A stretch of 64,000 nucleotides of DNA from Halomonas sp. CUBES01 (GCF_020991005.1 NZ_JAJLLW010000003.1:248001-312000); one strand, 5' to 3'; positions 29,011 to 39,251 are shown, numbered from the stretch's first letter. Numbers and translations are program-made. The notes: generated from the sequence alone by a model not told the origin.

Positions 29011-29703
29011 ATGTCGGCGGAACCTGCCTTCCTGCTGCACCGCAGGCCATACCGCGAAACCAGTGCGCTTGTGGACCTGTTGACGCTGCATCACGGTCGG
29101 ATACGGGCCGTGGCTCAGGGCGGCCAGCGGCCGACGTCGAAATCGCGGCAGCGTCTGCAGCCGTTTACGCCGCTGCTAGTCACCTGGCGCGGCGAGCGTG
29201 AGCTCAAGCGGCTGACCCTGATGGAGTCCCGTGGGACAACAGCGCTGCTGGCGGGGGAAGGCCTGCTGTGCGGGCTTTATGCCAATGAAATTGCCACGCG
29301 TCTGCTGCCCCTGGAGCTTCCGGCCAGTGATGCCTTTGCTTTTTACACCGCCTTGTTAGAAGCCTTGCCGGCGCCCGCCGCTCGGGCGCTGGCGCTGCGC
29401 CGATATGAATGGTCGCTGCTGGAGGCGCTGGATGCCACGCCGCGCTTCTGCACCCCCGACGGCGGTGCGCTCGACCCTCAGGCTCAGTACCGATTCGATG
29501 CGGACAGCCGTGCGTTCATCCCGGCCGCCAAGGGGCTGGACGGGCGCACCCTGCGCTATATTGATCAGCATGACTGGCAGGAGCCGACACTTGCCAACGC
29601 CTTGAAAGCCGTCATGCGTGCCGCGCTGGCACCGCTCCTGGGTGCCAGGGCACTACGCTCCCGCGAACTGATGCTCGACCTTGCCAAACGTCGCCAACGC
29701 TAG
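29011..29703 (+). CDS. recO: DNA repair protein RecO
   Basis: A 230-residue partner of RecR and RecF that loads RecA on SSB-coated DNA. The N-terminal OB-fold segment FLLHRRPYRETSALVDLLT and following GRIRAVAQGG are typical; the rest is helical. I use the ATG giving MSAEPAF; a TTG four codons earlier that overlaps the era stop is also possible. The family zinc-finger cysteines are absent, as is common in gammaproteobacteria. Confidence 0.92.
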   Translation: MSAEPAFLLHRRPYRETSALVDLLTLHHGRIRAVAQGGQRPTSKSRQRLQPFTPLLVTWRGERELKRLTLMESRGTTALLAGEGLLCGLYANEIATRLLPLELPASDAFAFYTALLEALPAPAARALALRRYEWSLLEALDATPRFCTPDGGALDPQAQYRFDADSRAFIPAAKGLDGRTLRYIDQHDWQEPTLANALKAVMRAALAPLLGARALRSRELMLDLAKRRQR

Positions 29704-29734
29704 GCGACACCCCCTGTTTTGACTGGAGGCTATT

Positions 29735-30550
29735 ATGCATCCCCCTCGGATATTGTTAGGCGTCAACATCGACCACATTGCCACGCTGCGCCAGGCACGC
29801 GGTACCCGCTATCCGGATCCCGTGCAGGCGGCTTTGTTAGCCGAAGAGGCGGGCGCTGACGGCATTACCGTCCACCTGCGCGAAGATCGCCGCCATATCC
29901 AGCTGCGCGACGTGAAGCTGCTCGCCGAGGTGCTCAATACGCGTATGAACCTCGAAATGGCGCTGACCGAGGAAATGCTGGCGCTGGCCGAAGAGATTCG
30001 CCCCGCCCATGTTTGCCTGGTGCCCGAGAAGCGCGAAGAGCTGACCACCGAAGGCGGTCTCGACGTGGTTGGAGGTGTTGACGCCATTGCCAGCGCCTGC
30101 CAACGCCTTGCCGCTGCCGGCTGCGAGGTGTCGCTGTTCATCGACCCGGAGGCCGACCAGATCGACGCGGCCCAGCGTGCGGGGGCGCCGGTCATCGAGC
30201 TGCACACTGGTGCTTATGCCGACGCGCGACCCGGCAGCGAGACCGCCACGGCCGAGTACCAGCGGCTGACCGCTGCCGCCACGCATGCGGTGTCGCTGGG
30301 GCTGGTGGTCAATGCCGGCCACGGGCTGCATTACCACAACGCCGAGGCCATCGCCGCATTGCCGGGCATCAACGAGCTGAACATCGGCCACGCGATTATT
30401 GCCCGCGCGCTGTTTGTGGGGCTGAAAGACGCCGTTGCCGACATGAAGCGGCTGATCATCGCGGGTCAGGAAGCCGGGCTCATGGCGGCGCTGGACGCCC
30501 ACGATCACGCGCATGACGACCATGTTCATGACGGCTGCTGCGGGCACTGA
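29735..30550 (+). CDS. pdxJ: Pyridoxine 5'-phosphate synthase with His-rich C-terminal tail
   Basis: A 271-residue TIM-barrel enzyme that condenses 1-deoxyxylulose 5-phosphate with 3-amino-1-hydroxyacetone phosphate in vitamin B6 synthesis. Motifs [42 protein letters not shown] and [12 protein letters not shown] are intact. E. coli PdxJ is about 243 residues; here an extra tail of roughly 22 residues is rich in His and Asp and ends HDGCCGH, a likely metal-binding sequence. It is encoded between recO and acpS as usual. Confidence 0.96.
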   Translation: MHPPRILLGVNIDHIATLRQARGTRYPDPVQAALLAEEAGADGITVHLREDRRHIQLRDVKLLAEVLNTRMNLEMALTEEMLALAEEIRPAHVCLVPEKREELTTEGGLDVVGGVDAIASACQRLAAAGCEVSLFIDPEADQIDAAQRAGAPVIELHTGAYADARPGSETATAEYQRLTAAATHAVSLGLVVNAGHGLHYHNAEAIAALPGINELNIGHAIIARALFVGLKDAVADMKRLIIAGQEAGLMAALDAHDHAHDDHVHDGCCGH

Positions 30551-30553
30551 TCG

Positions 30554-30931
30554 GTGATCGTCGGGATTGGCTCGGATATCGCTCGGGTCGAGCGCTTTGC
30601 CCGCGCAATAAAGCGCCATGGGCCGCGTTTCGCGCAGCGCATTCTGGGGCCCGAAGAGCATCGGGTATGGCAGCACAAGGCTCAGCCGGTGGCGTTTCTG
30701 GCCAAGCGGTTCGCCGCCAAGGAAGCCTTCGTCAAGGCGCTTGGGCTGGGGCTACGGCGTGGCCTGCAGTGGTGCGATATCGAGGTGCTCAACGACCCGT
30801 TAGGCAAGCCGCTTCTGACACTCCACGGGGCGGCCGCCGACAAGGCGGCCGCCGCTGGGGTAACCGCCATGCATGTTACGCTGAGCGATGAAGACGACTA
30901 TGCCATCGCGTTTGTCGTGCTGGAGCGTTAA
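30554..30931 (+). CDS. acpS: Holo-[acyl-carrier-protein] synthase (GTG start)
   Basis: A 125-residue enzyme that transfers 4'-phosphopantetheine from CoA to acyl carrier protein. The N-terminal IVGIGSDIARVERFARA with the metal-binding Asp and FLAKRFAAKEAFVKALG with the catalytic-site Glu are clear. It starts with GTG 3 bp after pdxJ and ends 11 bp before the convergent barA stop. Confidence 0.96.
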   Translation: MIVGIGSDIARVERFARAIKRHGPRFAQRILGPEEHRVWQHKAQPVAFLAKRFAAKEAFVKALGLGLRRGLQWCDIEVLNDPLGKPLLTLHGAAADKAAAAGVTAMHVTLSDEDDYAIAFVVLER

Positions 30932-30942
30932 GTCGCCCGCCG

Positions 30943-33645
30943 CTAGCCAAGCGTTCCCCGCTGGGCAATGAGCCTGTCCATCGCCTGGTAAAGATCCTGA
31001 ATCAGCGTGTCCACGTGGTCCAGCCCGCTTGTGCGTAGCCGGGTTTCCAGCGTTTCGACAATCAGCGCCAACTCTGGCGCGCCGCAGTAGCGGCTGGCAC
31101 CGTTGAGTCCATGGACGCTGTCGATTAGCGCTTCCAGATCGCGCTGCTGATAAGCAGCATCCATGGCGTCCCGGGTGGCAGGCAGGTGGTCGATCAAGCG
31201 CCTGAGCTGGGCGCGCGCAAGGTCTTCCTTGCCTCCCGCCAGACGGGTGCCGAGGGTCAGGTCGATGGCCGGCAACGTGGCGGATGCAGCCCCTGTCGTG
31301 AACGTACCACTCGGCCGGGGTTTCTTGACCGGCGGCGCCTGGGTCGGCGTGATGCCCAAAAAACGACTGAGCAGCTGATTCAGATCATGCTCGTCAATGG
31401 GTTTGATGATGACGTCGTCCAGCCCTTCCGCCAGCCAGCGCTGGCGTTCGCTGTTCAGCGCATGCGCGGTGACCGCCACGATCGGGCAACGGCCCCAGCG
31501 CTGGCTCAAGCGTCGCAGCGCCTGGGTGGTCTGCACGCCGTCCATCCCGGGCATGCGAATATCCATGAACACCATATCAAAGGTCTGCTCACGGCCTATC
31601 TCGATGGCTTGCTGACCACTTTCCGCCAGGGTGATCTGCCGCCCGGGCGCCTCGAGCAAGGCACTGAGCAGCTGACGGTTGGAGGTGTTGTCATCGACGA
31701 CCAGTAGCCGGTGGTGGTCATCGGCGACGCTAGATGCGACGGCGGGGGAGGGCAGTGGTCGCGGCTCGCCCACCGGAACCAGCAGGTGGGTTAGTGAGGC
31801 CACCAGCTGCGCCCGGGTAAACGGCTTGCACAGCAGTTCGCCCTTGAACGGGAAGTCGAGCGTTGGAAGCTCGAAGCTGGAGCCGTTGACGAGCACCAGC
31901 GCTGGGCAGCGTATCGTACGAATGAACGCCTGCCACTCGGCCAGGGCCGCATCCTGCAGCTCGTCCCGGTCAAGGCTGATCAATACGAGATCGCAGTCTG
32001 TATCGCTTGCCAGCCCCACGGGGACGGCCCCCCAGCGTTGCAGCAGGTGCTCGAGCACATGCCGCGTGGTGGTGTGGGGCTCATGAACACCAATGATTGG
32101 GCCATCGAGCAATAGCTCGGGGCTGCGTTCGTCGGCGTGGTGCGCCTGGAGTGGCAGGGTGAACGAGAACGTCGTGCCTTTGTCCAGCTCGCTTTCGACG
32201 CTGATGTCACCGCCCATGCGATCAATGAGCTGTCGGCATATGGTCAGGCCCAGCCCGCTGCCGCCGAATTGGCGCGGGTGGCTGGGCGCGGCCTGGGAAA
32301 AAGCGCTGAACAGCTGTTGCTGGTGTTCCTCGCTCAAGCCGATGCCCGTATCGCTGACGCTGATGTTCAGCACGACATGCTTGCCCGTGAAATGTTCGAG
32401 CATGACCCGCACGACCACATCGCCCTGCTGGGTAAACTTCAGGGCGTTGCTGACCAGGTTGTTGAGTACCTGATGCAGCCTCAGGGGATCGCCGCACAGC
32501 GGGGTGGGCACGTCGTCGTACACCATGGCGACCAGGTGAAGGTGCTTGCGCTGGGCTTCGGGCGCATGCAGGCCGAGCACCTCGTCGACCAGGGTGACAA
32601 CGTCGATGTCGGCTTCTTCCAGCGTCAGGCGGTTGGCCTCGAGCTTGGAAAAATCGAGGACGTCGTTGACCAGCATCAGCAGATTATCGCAGGCACGGTG
32701 AACGTGCTGGAGCCAGTCACGCTGGCGGTCGTCGAGGCTAGAGCGCCCCAGCAGGCGACAAAAACCGATAATGCCGTTCAGCGGCGTGCGGATCTCGTGA
32801 CTCATGTTGGCGAGGAACTCGGACTTGACCGTATTGGCACGCACGGCGCTGCGATGGGCTAGATCAAGCTTGATATTCTGCTCTTCGATGGTCTCCATGG
32901 ACTCCTGTAGTTCGCTGGTCGCCTGTTCGATCTGCGCCTGCATGTCATGCTGGGACTGTTGCAGATGCATCGCCAGCCCATTGATCTGCCTGGCGAGCTG
33001 ATTGAACTCCATGGTGTGGTGTGACGCGAGCGTCTGTTCATAGTCGCCGCGCGACAGCCGATAAAGGGCATGACTGGCGTCTTCAACGGGCCGGGTGACG
33101 TAGCGGCTGAGGGCAAAGGCAATCAAGAACAGGCACAGCCCCAGCAGCATGCCGCCGAGGCTCAAGCCGGCGATCATCTGGTAGCGGGCCAGATTGAGCG
33201 AGCTGGTGTCGATCGTGGCTTCCAGCCACCCCGCCCGGGCAGCTGAACCGCTTCCCGTGGTCGAGGGGGTGAGGGGCACCTGCAAGCGCCAGACGCTTTC
33301 GTCGGTTTCCAACTGTGTGGCGTCGGGAGGAGAAGACAATCGTGACGTCTGATGGGTGCGTCCGCGAACCAGAAGGCGACTGTTCTGGTCGTCAAAGACG
33401 GTCACGGAACTGACGCCTGGCTGCTCGAGAAGTCGCGCGACGCGGGTTTCCAGCTGATCGATATTGGTATCCAGCAGCGCCTCTGCCAGGCTGGGGGCAA
33501 TGTATTCGCTGGCGCTGACGACGCGCTCTTCCAGAAGCGCCCGGGCTTTATGGTCGTTCTGCACAACGAGGAGTATCGCCATGCCGGCATACACCACGAG
33601 GGGAAGACCAAGCAGCGCAAAAAGAAGTCGCGTGTTCAAAGACAT
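30943..33645 (-). CDS. barA: BarA/GacS hybrid sensor histidine kinase
   Basis: A 900-residue tripartite kinase of the Gac/Rsm pathway, which activates the UvrY/GacA regulator and small RNAs that sequester CsrA/RsmA. Order: membrane helix (about 7-28), periplasmic domain, second helix (about 155-178), HAMP, HisKA with His283 (HEIRTPLNG), HATPase, degenerate receiver, receiver with Asp695 (MDIRMPGMDG) and C-terminal Hpt with His845 (SVHGLNGASRYCG). The start at MSLNTRLLF is preferred over an in-frame ATG 17 codons earlier. It is divergent from cysM, the classical gammaproteobacterial arrangement. Confidence 0.92.
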   Translation of the reverse strand: MSLNTRLLFALLGLPLVVYAGMAILLVVQNDHKARALLEERVVSASEYIAPSLAEALLDTNIDQLETRVARLLEQPGVSSVTVFDDQNSRLLVRGRTHQTSRLSSPPDATQLETDESVWRLQVPLTPSTTGSGSAARAGWLEATIDTSSLNLARYQMIAGLSLGGMLLGLCLFLIAFALSRYVTRPVEDASHALYRLSRGDYEQTLASHHTMEFNQLARQINGLAMHLQQSQHDMQAQIEQATSELQESMETIEEQNIKLDLAHRSAVRANTVKSEFLANMSHEIRTPLNGIIGFCRLLGRSSLDDRQRDWLQHVHRACDNLLMLVNDVLDFSKLEANRLTLEEADIDVVTLVDEVLGLHAPEAQRKHLHLVAMVYDDVPTPLCGDPLRLHQVLNNLVSNALKFTQQGDVVVRVMLEHFTGKHVVLNISVSDTGIGLSEEHQQQLFSAFSQAAPSHPRQFGGSGLGLTICRQLIDRMGGDISVESELDKGTTFSFTLPLQAHHADERSPELLLDGPIIGVHEPHTTTRHVLEHLLQRWGAVPVGLASDTDCDLVLISLDRDELQDAALAEWQAFIRTIRCPALVLVNGSSFELPTLDFPFKGELLCKPFTRAQLVASLTHLLVPVGEPRPLPSPAVASSVADDHHRLLVVDDNTSNRQLLSALLEAPGRQITLAESGQQAIEIGREQTFDMVFMDIRMPGMDGVQTTQALRRLSQRWGRCPIVAVTAHALNSERQRWLAEGLDDVIIKPIDEHDLNQLLSRFLGITPTQAPPVKKPRPSGTFTTGAASATLPAIDLTLGTRLAGGKEDLARAQLRRLIDHLPATRDAMDAAYQQRDLEALIDSVHGLNGASRYCGAPELALIVETLETRLRTSGLDHVDTLIQDLYQAMDRLIAQRGTLG

Positions 33646-33738
33646 GAAAGCAGCCTGCTGATTCAAGAGGGTTACCTGTCCAGTGTACGGTAGCACCGAT
33701 ATAATGCAGGGTAACGGTCACGATAAGGAATCGATACG

Positions 33739-34635
33739 ATGGATTATCCCACGTTGGAAGACGTAGTTGGCAATACGCCGCTGGTTCGCCTGAAGCGGAT
33801 CAGTGCCGGACGTAACAATACCCTGCTGGCGAAGCTCGAAGGCAACAATCCGGCGGGCTCGGTGAAAGACCGCCCGGCGCTGTCCATGCTCAGCGAAGCC
33901 GAAGCGCGCGGCGACATTACCCCTGGCGACACCCTGATCGAAGCCACGTCGGGCAATACCGGCATTGCCCTGGCCATGGCTGCGGCCATGAAGGGCTACC
34001 GGATGGTGCTGGTGATGCCGGAGAGCGCGTCCGAGGAACGCAAGCAGGCGATGGCCGCCTTCGGCGCGACGCTGATCTCGGCGAGCAAAGCAGGCGGCAT
34101 GGAAGAAGCCCGGGATATCGCCGATGGCATGATCGCCCGGGGCGAGGGCAAGCCGCTCAACCAGTTCGCCAATCCGGATAATCCCCTGGCGCACTACCGC
34201 ACCACCGGCCCCGAAGTATGGCGGCAAACCGGCGGAGAAGTAACCCACTTTGTCAGCTCCATGGGCACCACCGGGACCATCATGGGCGTGTCGCGCTACC
34301 TGAAAGAACAGAACCCGGAAATTCAGATTGTCGGCCTGCAGCCCGCTGACGGTGCGAGCATTCCCGGTATCCGGCGTTGGCCGACGGAATATCTGCCCGC
34401 CATCTTCGAAGCGCCGCGCGTGGATAACACTCTGGATATCGCTCAGCACGAAGCCGAGGAACATATGCGTCGTCTAGCCCGTGAGGAGGGCATCTTTGCT
34501 GGGGTCTCGTCGGGTGGCTGCCTGGCCGGTGCGCTGCGTATTGCCGAACAAACCGAGAATGCGGTCATCGTGTTTATCGTCTGCGACCGCGGAGACCGCT
34601 ATCTCTCCACGGGCCTGTTCGCCCCGGAGGTATAG
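33739..34635 (+). CDS. cysM: Cysteine synthase B
   Basis: A 298-residue PLP enzyme making cysteine from O-acetylserine and sulfide or thiosulfate. The PLP Lys lies in NNPAGSVKDRPA (about residue 43), the phosphate-binding loop is TSGNTGIALA, and the ending VCDRGDRYLSTGLF is typical of CysM. The segment RRWPTEYLP also favours CysM over CysK. It is followed directly by rlmD. Confidence 0.95.
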   Translation: MDYPTLEDVVGNTPLVRLKRISAGRNNTLLAKLEGNNPAGSVKDRPALSMLSEAEARGDITPGDTLIEATSGNTGIALAMAAAMKGYRMVLVMPESASEERKQAMAAFGATLISASKAGGMEEARDIADGMIARGEGKPLNQFANPDNPLAHYRTTGPEVWRQTGGEVTHFVSSMGTTGTIMGVSRYLKEQNPEIQIVGLQPADGASIPGIRRWPTEYLPAIFEAPRVDNTLDIAQHEAEEHMRRLAREEGIFAGVSSGGCLAGALRIAEQTENAVIVFIVCDRGDRYLSTGLFAPEV

Positions 34636-36039
34636 ATGGCCATGTTGGGAAAACGCCGGCCCCCACGGCCTGCCTCAGGGCATTCCGGGCTGGCCCGTCA
34701 GCAAACCGCCAAGCCATCTACCCCGTCGGCCCAGGACGCGTCCGCCCTGGTCGTTGAACGCCTCGCCCATGACGGGCGCGGGGTGGCACATACTGCCGCT
34801 GGCAAGACGGTCTTCATTGATCAGGCGCTACCCGACGAACACGTTGAGGTGGCCGTTCACCTGACCCGCAAGCGTTATGACGAAGCGCACGTGAAGCAGG
34901 TGCTGAGCCCATCGGAGAAGCGCGTCTCACCGCCGTGCCCGCATTTCAGCCACTGTGGCGGCTGCGATTTACAGCACCTGGCCATGGACTCCCAGCGGGC
35001 GCACAAAGAGGATGTGGTGCGCGACCTGTTTGCCCGTCAGGGCATCACCCTGGGCGGGGTGGAATCGCTTTACAGCGAGGCGCAGGGCTATCGGCGGCGC
35101 GCCCGCCTGGGCGTCAAGGTCGACGGCGACGGCCACCCGCGGCTAGGCTTTCGCGCGGCCCATTCCCATCGGCTGGTCGATATCGAAAGTTGCCTGGTGC
35201 TGGTCGAACCGCTGCAGGCACTGATCACCCCGTTGCGCGGGTTGCTTGACACCCTGGAGGCGCCGCGCCAGGTCGGGCATATCGAGCTGCTGGCGACGGA
35301 TACTCAACGGGTGGTGTTGGTCCGTCAGCTCAAGGCCAACGTTGCGGACGCCGAACGATGGCAGGCGTTTGCCGATCAGTATCAACTGGCATTGGGCACC
35401 TGGTTAGGGCGGGAGTCACCGGAATTGCACTGGCATGGTGCGCCGCCAGCGCTGGAAGAGCGCCTGGCAATACCCGGTGGCACGCCCCTGACGCTAACCT
35501 TTGCCCCGGGCGACTTTCTGCAGGTGAATGCCGAGGTGAACCGTAAGATGGTCGCCACCGTTGTTGACTGGCTGACGCCTACCCCCGACCAACGGCTGAT
35601 GGATTTATTTGCCGGCATTGGTAATTTCAGTCTGCCGTTGGCCGCGGCCGGCGCCGACGTTCATGCGGTGGAGGGCAGCCCCTCCATGGTGGCAAGGCTG
35701 GCCCGCAACGCCGAACGCAACCAATTGAGCGTTTCCGGTCAGCAACTGGATTTGAGCGATCCGGCGACCGTTGCCACGCTGCTGCGCGACGAAGGCGACA
35801 GGGACGCGCTGGTGCTTGATCCACCGCGCAGCGGTGCGGAAGCGATCTGTCAGGGGCTGGCGCGGCGTCCGGTCGCGAAGGTGGTGTATATTTCCTGTGA
35901 TCCTGCCACGCTTGCCCGGGATGCGGCACACCTTGTGCATGCGGGTTACCGTATTACGCAAGTCGCGGTGGCCGATATGTTCATGCACACTGCGCATATG
36001 GAAACGCTGATGCTGTTTGAGCACACAGGGTGTGAATGA
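34636..36039 (+). CDS. rlmD: 23S rRNA (uracil-1939-C5)-methyltransferase RlmD
   Basis: A 467-residue SAM-dependent, iron-sulfur RNA methyltransferase. A basic N-terminal stretch leads into the TRAM domain; the 4Fe-4S cysteines are in CPHFSHCGGCDLQH (near residues 97-106), plus a Cys near residue 186. SAM motif LFAGIGNFSLPLA and the catalytic Cys motif YISCDPATLARD are intact. The ATG directly follows the cysM stop, 5 bases after GGAGG located in the cysM end. The cysM-rlmD-relA-mazG order is standard. Confidence 0.95.
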   Translation: MAMLGKRRPPRPASGHSGLARQQTAKPSTPSAQDASALVVERLAHDGRGVAHTAAGKTVFIDQALPDEHVEVAVHLTRKRYDEAHVKQVLSPSEKRVSPPCPHFSHCGGCDLQHLAMDSQRAHKEDVVRDLFARQGITLGGVESLYSEAQGYRRRARLGVKVDGDGHPRLGFRAAHSHRLVDIESCLVLVEPLQALITPLRGLLDTLEAPRQVGHIELLATDTQRVVLVRQLKANVADAERWQAFADQYQLALGTWLGRESPELHWHGAPPALEERLAIPGGTPLTLTFAPGDFLQVNAEVNRKMVATVVDWLTPTPDQRLMDLFAGIGNFSLPLAAAGADVHAVEGSPSMVARLARNAERNQLSVSGQQLDLSDPATVATLLRDEGDRDALVLDPPRSGAEAICQGLARRPVAKVVYISCDPATLARDAAHLVHAGYRITQVAVADMFMHTAHMETLMLFEHTGCE

Positions 36040-36099
36040 ACGCAGCAAGCCTCGGCAGCCGATCTACGGGTCGCTGCCCCGAAAGGATGAGATATCGTC

Positions 36100-38376
36100 A
36101 TGGTAAAAGTGCGTGAAGACCAGCCGCTGACCGACAGCGGAAAGGTGGATCTGCAGCAATGGTTAACGCGCCTGCAAGAAGATGTGCGCCTGCCGGAGCC
36201 TGAGCGTTTGCATCAGGCCTGCGAGCTCGCCCAGACCCTGGAGCTGGACGCCCCCAGGTCGCATCGCGTCTGGCTGACGCCGGGGTCGAGTTTTCGCATG
36301 GGCCTGGAAATGGCCGACATCCTGGGCGAGCTGAAGCTCGACCAGGCGACCCTGGAAGCTGCGGTTCTCTACCGGGCAGTGCGCGAAGGCCTGTTGAGCC
36401 TGGAAACGGTGACCAAACGATTTGGCGACGAAGTGGCCAGCCTGATCGATGGCGTCCTGCAGATGGCCGCGATCAGCTACCCCTTGGCGCCCAACCACGG
36501 CATGGGCCAGCACAATCAGCAGGAAAACCTGCGCAAGATGCTGGTCAACATGATCAGTGACGTGCGGGTCGCCCTGATCAAGATTGCCGAGCGCACCTGC
36601 GCGCTACGCCAGGTCAAGGATGCGCCCCGGGAAAAATGCCTCCAGGTGGCCAGGGAAGTCGCCGATATCTACGCGCCCCTGGCGCACCGCCTGGGTATCG
36701 GGCAGATCAAGTGGGAGCTCGAAGACCTCTCGTTTCGCTACCTGCACGAAGACGAATACAAGGCGATCGCCAAGCTGCTGGCCGAAAAGCGCCTGGATCG
36801 TGACCGCTACATCAATGACGTGGTCGAGACCCTCAAGGGCCTGATGGAAGCCCAGAACATCCACCATTACGACGTGGACGGGCGCGCCAAGCATATCTAT
36901 TCGATCTGGCGCAAGATGAAGCGCAAGCGGATCGACTTTTCCCAGGTTCACGACGTGCGCGCCGTGCGCATCCTGGTGCCCGAAGTGACCGACTGCTATA
37001 CCGTGCTGGGGATCGTGCATTCGCGCTGGCATCACGTGCCTAACGAGTTTGACGATTACATCGCCAATCCCAAGAAGAACGGCTATCAGTCGCTGCACAC
37101 CGCCGTGATGGGCCCGGAAAACAAGGTGCTCGAGATTCAGATTCGCACCTTTGCCATGCACGACGAAGCCGAGCTGGGGGTCTGCGCCCACTGGCGCTAT
37201 AAGGGCCATGACACCAACGCCAAGAGCCGCAGCTATGAGGAAAAGATCGCCTGGCTGCGTCAGGTGCTGGAGTGGCAGGACGAGGTCGGCGGCTTTGGCG
37301 ACCTGCGCGAAGGGCTGTCCAGCGATGTGGCGCCGGATCGCATCTATGTGTTTACCCCCGACGGCCATGTGATCGACCTGCCGCGCGTCGCCACGCCGAT
37401 CGACTTCGCCTACCGCGTACACACCGAGATCGGCCACCGCTGCCGAGGGGCCAAGATCAACGGCCGTATCGTGCCGCTTACCTACAAGCTGAAATCCGGC
37501 CAGCAGGTCGAGATCCTTACCGCCACCAAGGGCGGCCCCAGCCGCGACTGGCTGAACCCCAGCCTGGGCTATGTGCGCACCTCCCGCGCCCGGGCGAAGA
37601 TTCAGGCCTGGTTCAAGTATCAGGCGCGGGATCAAAACCTCGACGAAGGCCGCGGGCTGTTTGAACGCGAGATGCGCCGCCTGGATATCGAGGGGCTGGA
37701 TCTGCCCAAGCTGGCGAAAGCCGTCAACTATCAGACCGCGGACGATATGTACGCGGCCCTGGGCGCCGGCGACCTGCGTATCGGCCAGGTGCTCAACCAG
37801 GCCCAGCAGCTGTTTGGCGAATCCGACGACCAGGAACAGCTCGATCGCCTGCTGGCCAAGCCCAGGCGGCAGTCCAGCAAGGCGACCAAAAGCGATATCA
37901 CCGTGCTCGGGGTGGGCAATCTCAAGACCAGCATGGCCAACTGCTGCCGGCCGGTACCCGGCGAGCCGATTGTCGGCTTCATCACCCAGGGGCGCGGCGT
38001 CACCGTGCACCGCCAGGACTGCAGCAACATTCTGCAATTGCGCCTGGATGAGCCCCAGCGCATCATCGAAGTGGAATGGGGCGAGCGTGCCCAGACGCGC
38101 TATCCGGTGACCATCGAGATTCAGGCCTGGGATCGTTCAGGCTTGCTGCGCGATGTCACCGGCCTGCTGGGCAATGAAAAGGTCAACGTCCTGGCGGTCA
38201 ATACGTTGACCGACACCGACGAAGGCATTGCCCGCCTGCGCATCACCCTGGAAGTCGATGGCCTGGAAGCGCTGGGTCGGCTGTTCTCGCGCATTCAGCA
38301 ACTGCCCAACGTGACCGAGGTTCGCCGTCTGCGCGATACCGACCCTGACAAGAATGTCCATGGAGGAGGGAGCTGA
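36100..38376 (+). CDS. relA: GTP pyrophosphokinase RelA, (p)ppGpp synthetase I
   Basis: A 758-residue ribosome-associated alarmone synthetase of the stringent response. Domains: pseudo-hydrolase (lacks the HD pair, as in RelA), synthetase with the EFDD motif near residue 316 (EXDD marks monofunctional RelA rather than SpoT/Rel), TGS (YVFTPDGHVIDLPR, near residue 417), a conserved Cys-containing ZFD (MANCCRPVPGEPIVG) and a C-terminal ACT domain. It is followed by mazG with a one-base overlap. Confidence 0.96.
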   Translation: MVKVREDQPLTDSGKVDLQQWLTRLQEDVRLPEPERLHQACELAQTLELDAPRSHRVWLTPGSSFRMGLEMADILGELKLDQATLEAAVLYRAVREGLLSLETVTKRFGDEVASLIDGVLQMAAISYPLAPNHGMGQHNQQENLRKMLVNMISDVRVALIKIAERTCALRQVKDAPREKCLQVAREVADIYAPLAHRLGIGQIKWELEDLSFRYLHEDEYKAIAKLLAEKRLDRDRYINDVVETLKGLMEAQNIHHYDVDGRAKHIYSIWRKMKRKRIDFSQVHDVRAVRILVPEVTDCYTVLGIVHSRWHHVPNEFDDYIANPKKNGYQSLHTAVMGPENKVLEIQIRTFAMHDEAELGVCAHWRYKGHDTNAKSRSYEEKIAWLRQVLEWQDEVGGFGDLREGLSSDVAPDRIYVFTPDGHVIDLPRVATPIDFAYRVHTEIGHRCRGAKINGRIVPLTYKLKSGQQVEILTATKGGPSRDWLNPSLGYVRTSRARAKIQAWFKYQARDQNLDEGRGLFEREMRRLDIEGLDLPKLAKAVNYQTADDMYAALGAGDLRIGQVLNQAQQLFGESDDQEQLDRLLAKPRRQSSKATKSDITVLGVGNLKTSMANCCRPVPGEPIVGFITQGRGVTVHRQDCSNILQLRLDEPQRIIEVEWGERAQTRYPVTIEIQAWDRSGLLRDVTGLLGNEKVNVLAVNTLTDTDEGIARLRITLEVDGLEALGRLFSRIQQLPNVTEVRRLRDTDPDKNVHGGGS

Positions 38377-39203
38377 TGCGCTACTCGCTGGACGATCTGC
38401 TCACCCTGATGCGCGTGCTCCGCGACCGTGAGCAGGGCTGCCCCTGGGATATCAAGCAGGATTGGGAGAGCATCGTCCCCCACACCCTTGAAGAAGCCTA
38501 CGAAGTGGCCGATGCCATCGAGCGGCGTGCGTTCGACGAGCTGCCCGGTGAATTGGGCGACCTGCTGTTTCAGGTGGTCTACTACGCCCAGTTTGCCGCC
38601 GAAGAGCAGCGCTTCGACTTCCACGACATCGTCGACACGCTCACCGCCAAGATGCTGCGTCGCCACCCGCATGTGTTTCCCGACGGCACCCTGGCATCGC
38701 GCCGCCCGCCGGGCGTCACCGCCGACGACGTGCAGACCCGGCAGGTCAATAGCCGCTGGGAGGCATTGAAGGCCGATGAACGCGCCGAGCGTACCGACCA
38801 GCCGCCCTCGGTGCTCGACGACGTGCCGCGCACCCTGCCAGCCCTCAGCCGGGCTGCCAAGCTTTCCAAGCGGGCCGCGCGAGTGGGGTTTGACTGGCCT
38901 GATTCCCGTGGCGTGCTGGCCAAGATACGCGAAGAGCTCGATGAGGTGGAAGAAGCACTTGCCACCGGCGATCAGCAGCACGCCCATGAAGAGGTCGGCG
39001 ACCTGCTGTTTGCCGTGACCAATCTGGCGCGCACCCTCGGGGCCAATCCCGAGCAGTGTCTGCGCGCCACCAATGCCAAGTTCGAACGACGCTTTCGCTA
39101 CGTCGAGGGTGCCCTTGAGGGCGCGGGGCGTCCGCTGGCCGAGGCTTCGCTTGAAGAGATGGAAAGCCACTGGCAGACGGCCAAGGCCGAAGAAAAAAAC
39201 TGA
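38376..39203 (+). CDS. mazG: Nucleoside triphosphate pyrophosphohydrolase MazG
   Basis: A 275-residue all-helical NTP pyrophosphatase with two MazG domains. The first has CPWDIKQDWESI and EEAYEVADAI with ELGDLLFQVVY; the second has EELDEVEEAL and EVGDLLFAVTN, the metal-binding EExxE and ExxD sets. It removes aberrant nucleotides and can lower ppGpp. It overlaps the relA stop by one base (TGATG); there is no mazEF toxin-antitoxin pair between them, unlike in E. coli. Confidence 0.95.
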   Translation: MRYSLDDLLTLMRVLRDREQGCPWDIKQDWESIVPHTLEEAYEVADAIERRAFDELPGELGDLLFQVVYYAQFAAEEQRFDFHDIVDTLTAKMLRRHPHVFPDGTLASRRPPGVTADDVQTRQVNSRWEALKADERAERTDQPPSVLDDVPRTLPALSRAAKLSKRAARVGFDWPDSRGVLAKIREELDEVEEALATGDQQHAHEEVGDLLFAVTNLARTLGANPEQCLRATNAKFERRFRYVEGALEGAGRPLAEASLEEMESHWQTAKAEEKN

Positions 39204-39251
39204 GTCACTCCTGATTTCCTATTGATGCGACCCCTGCAAGGAGGCCACGCC

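Noticed and set aside
38376..39203. Possible mazEF toxin-antitoxin pair next to mazG
   Set aside because: mazG directly overlaps relA by one base and no small toxin or antitoxin gene lies between or around them.
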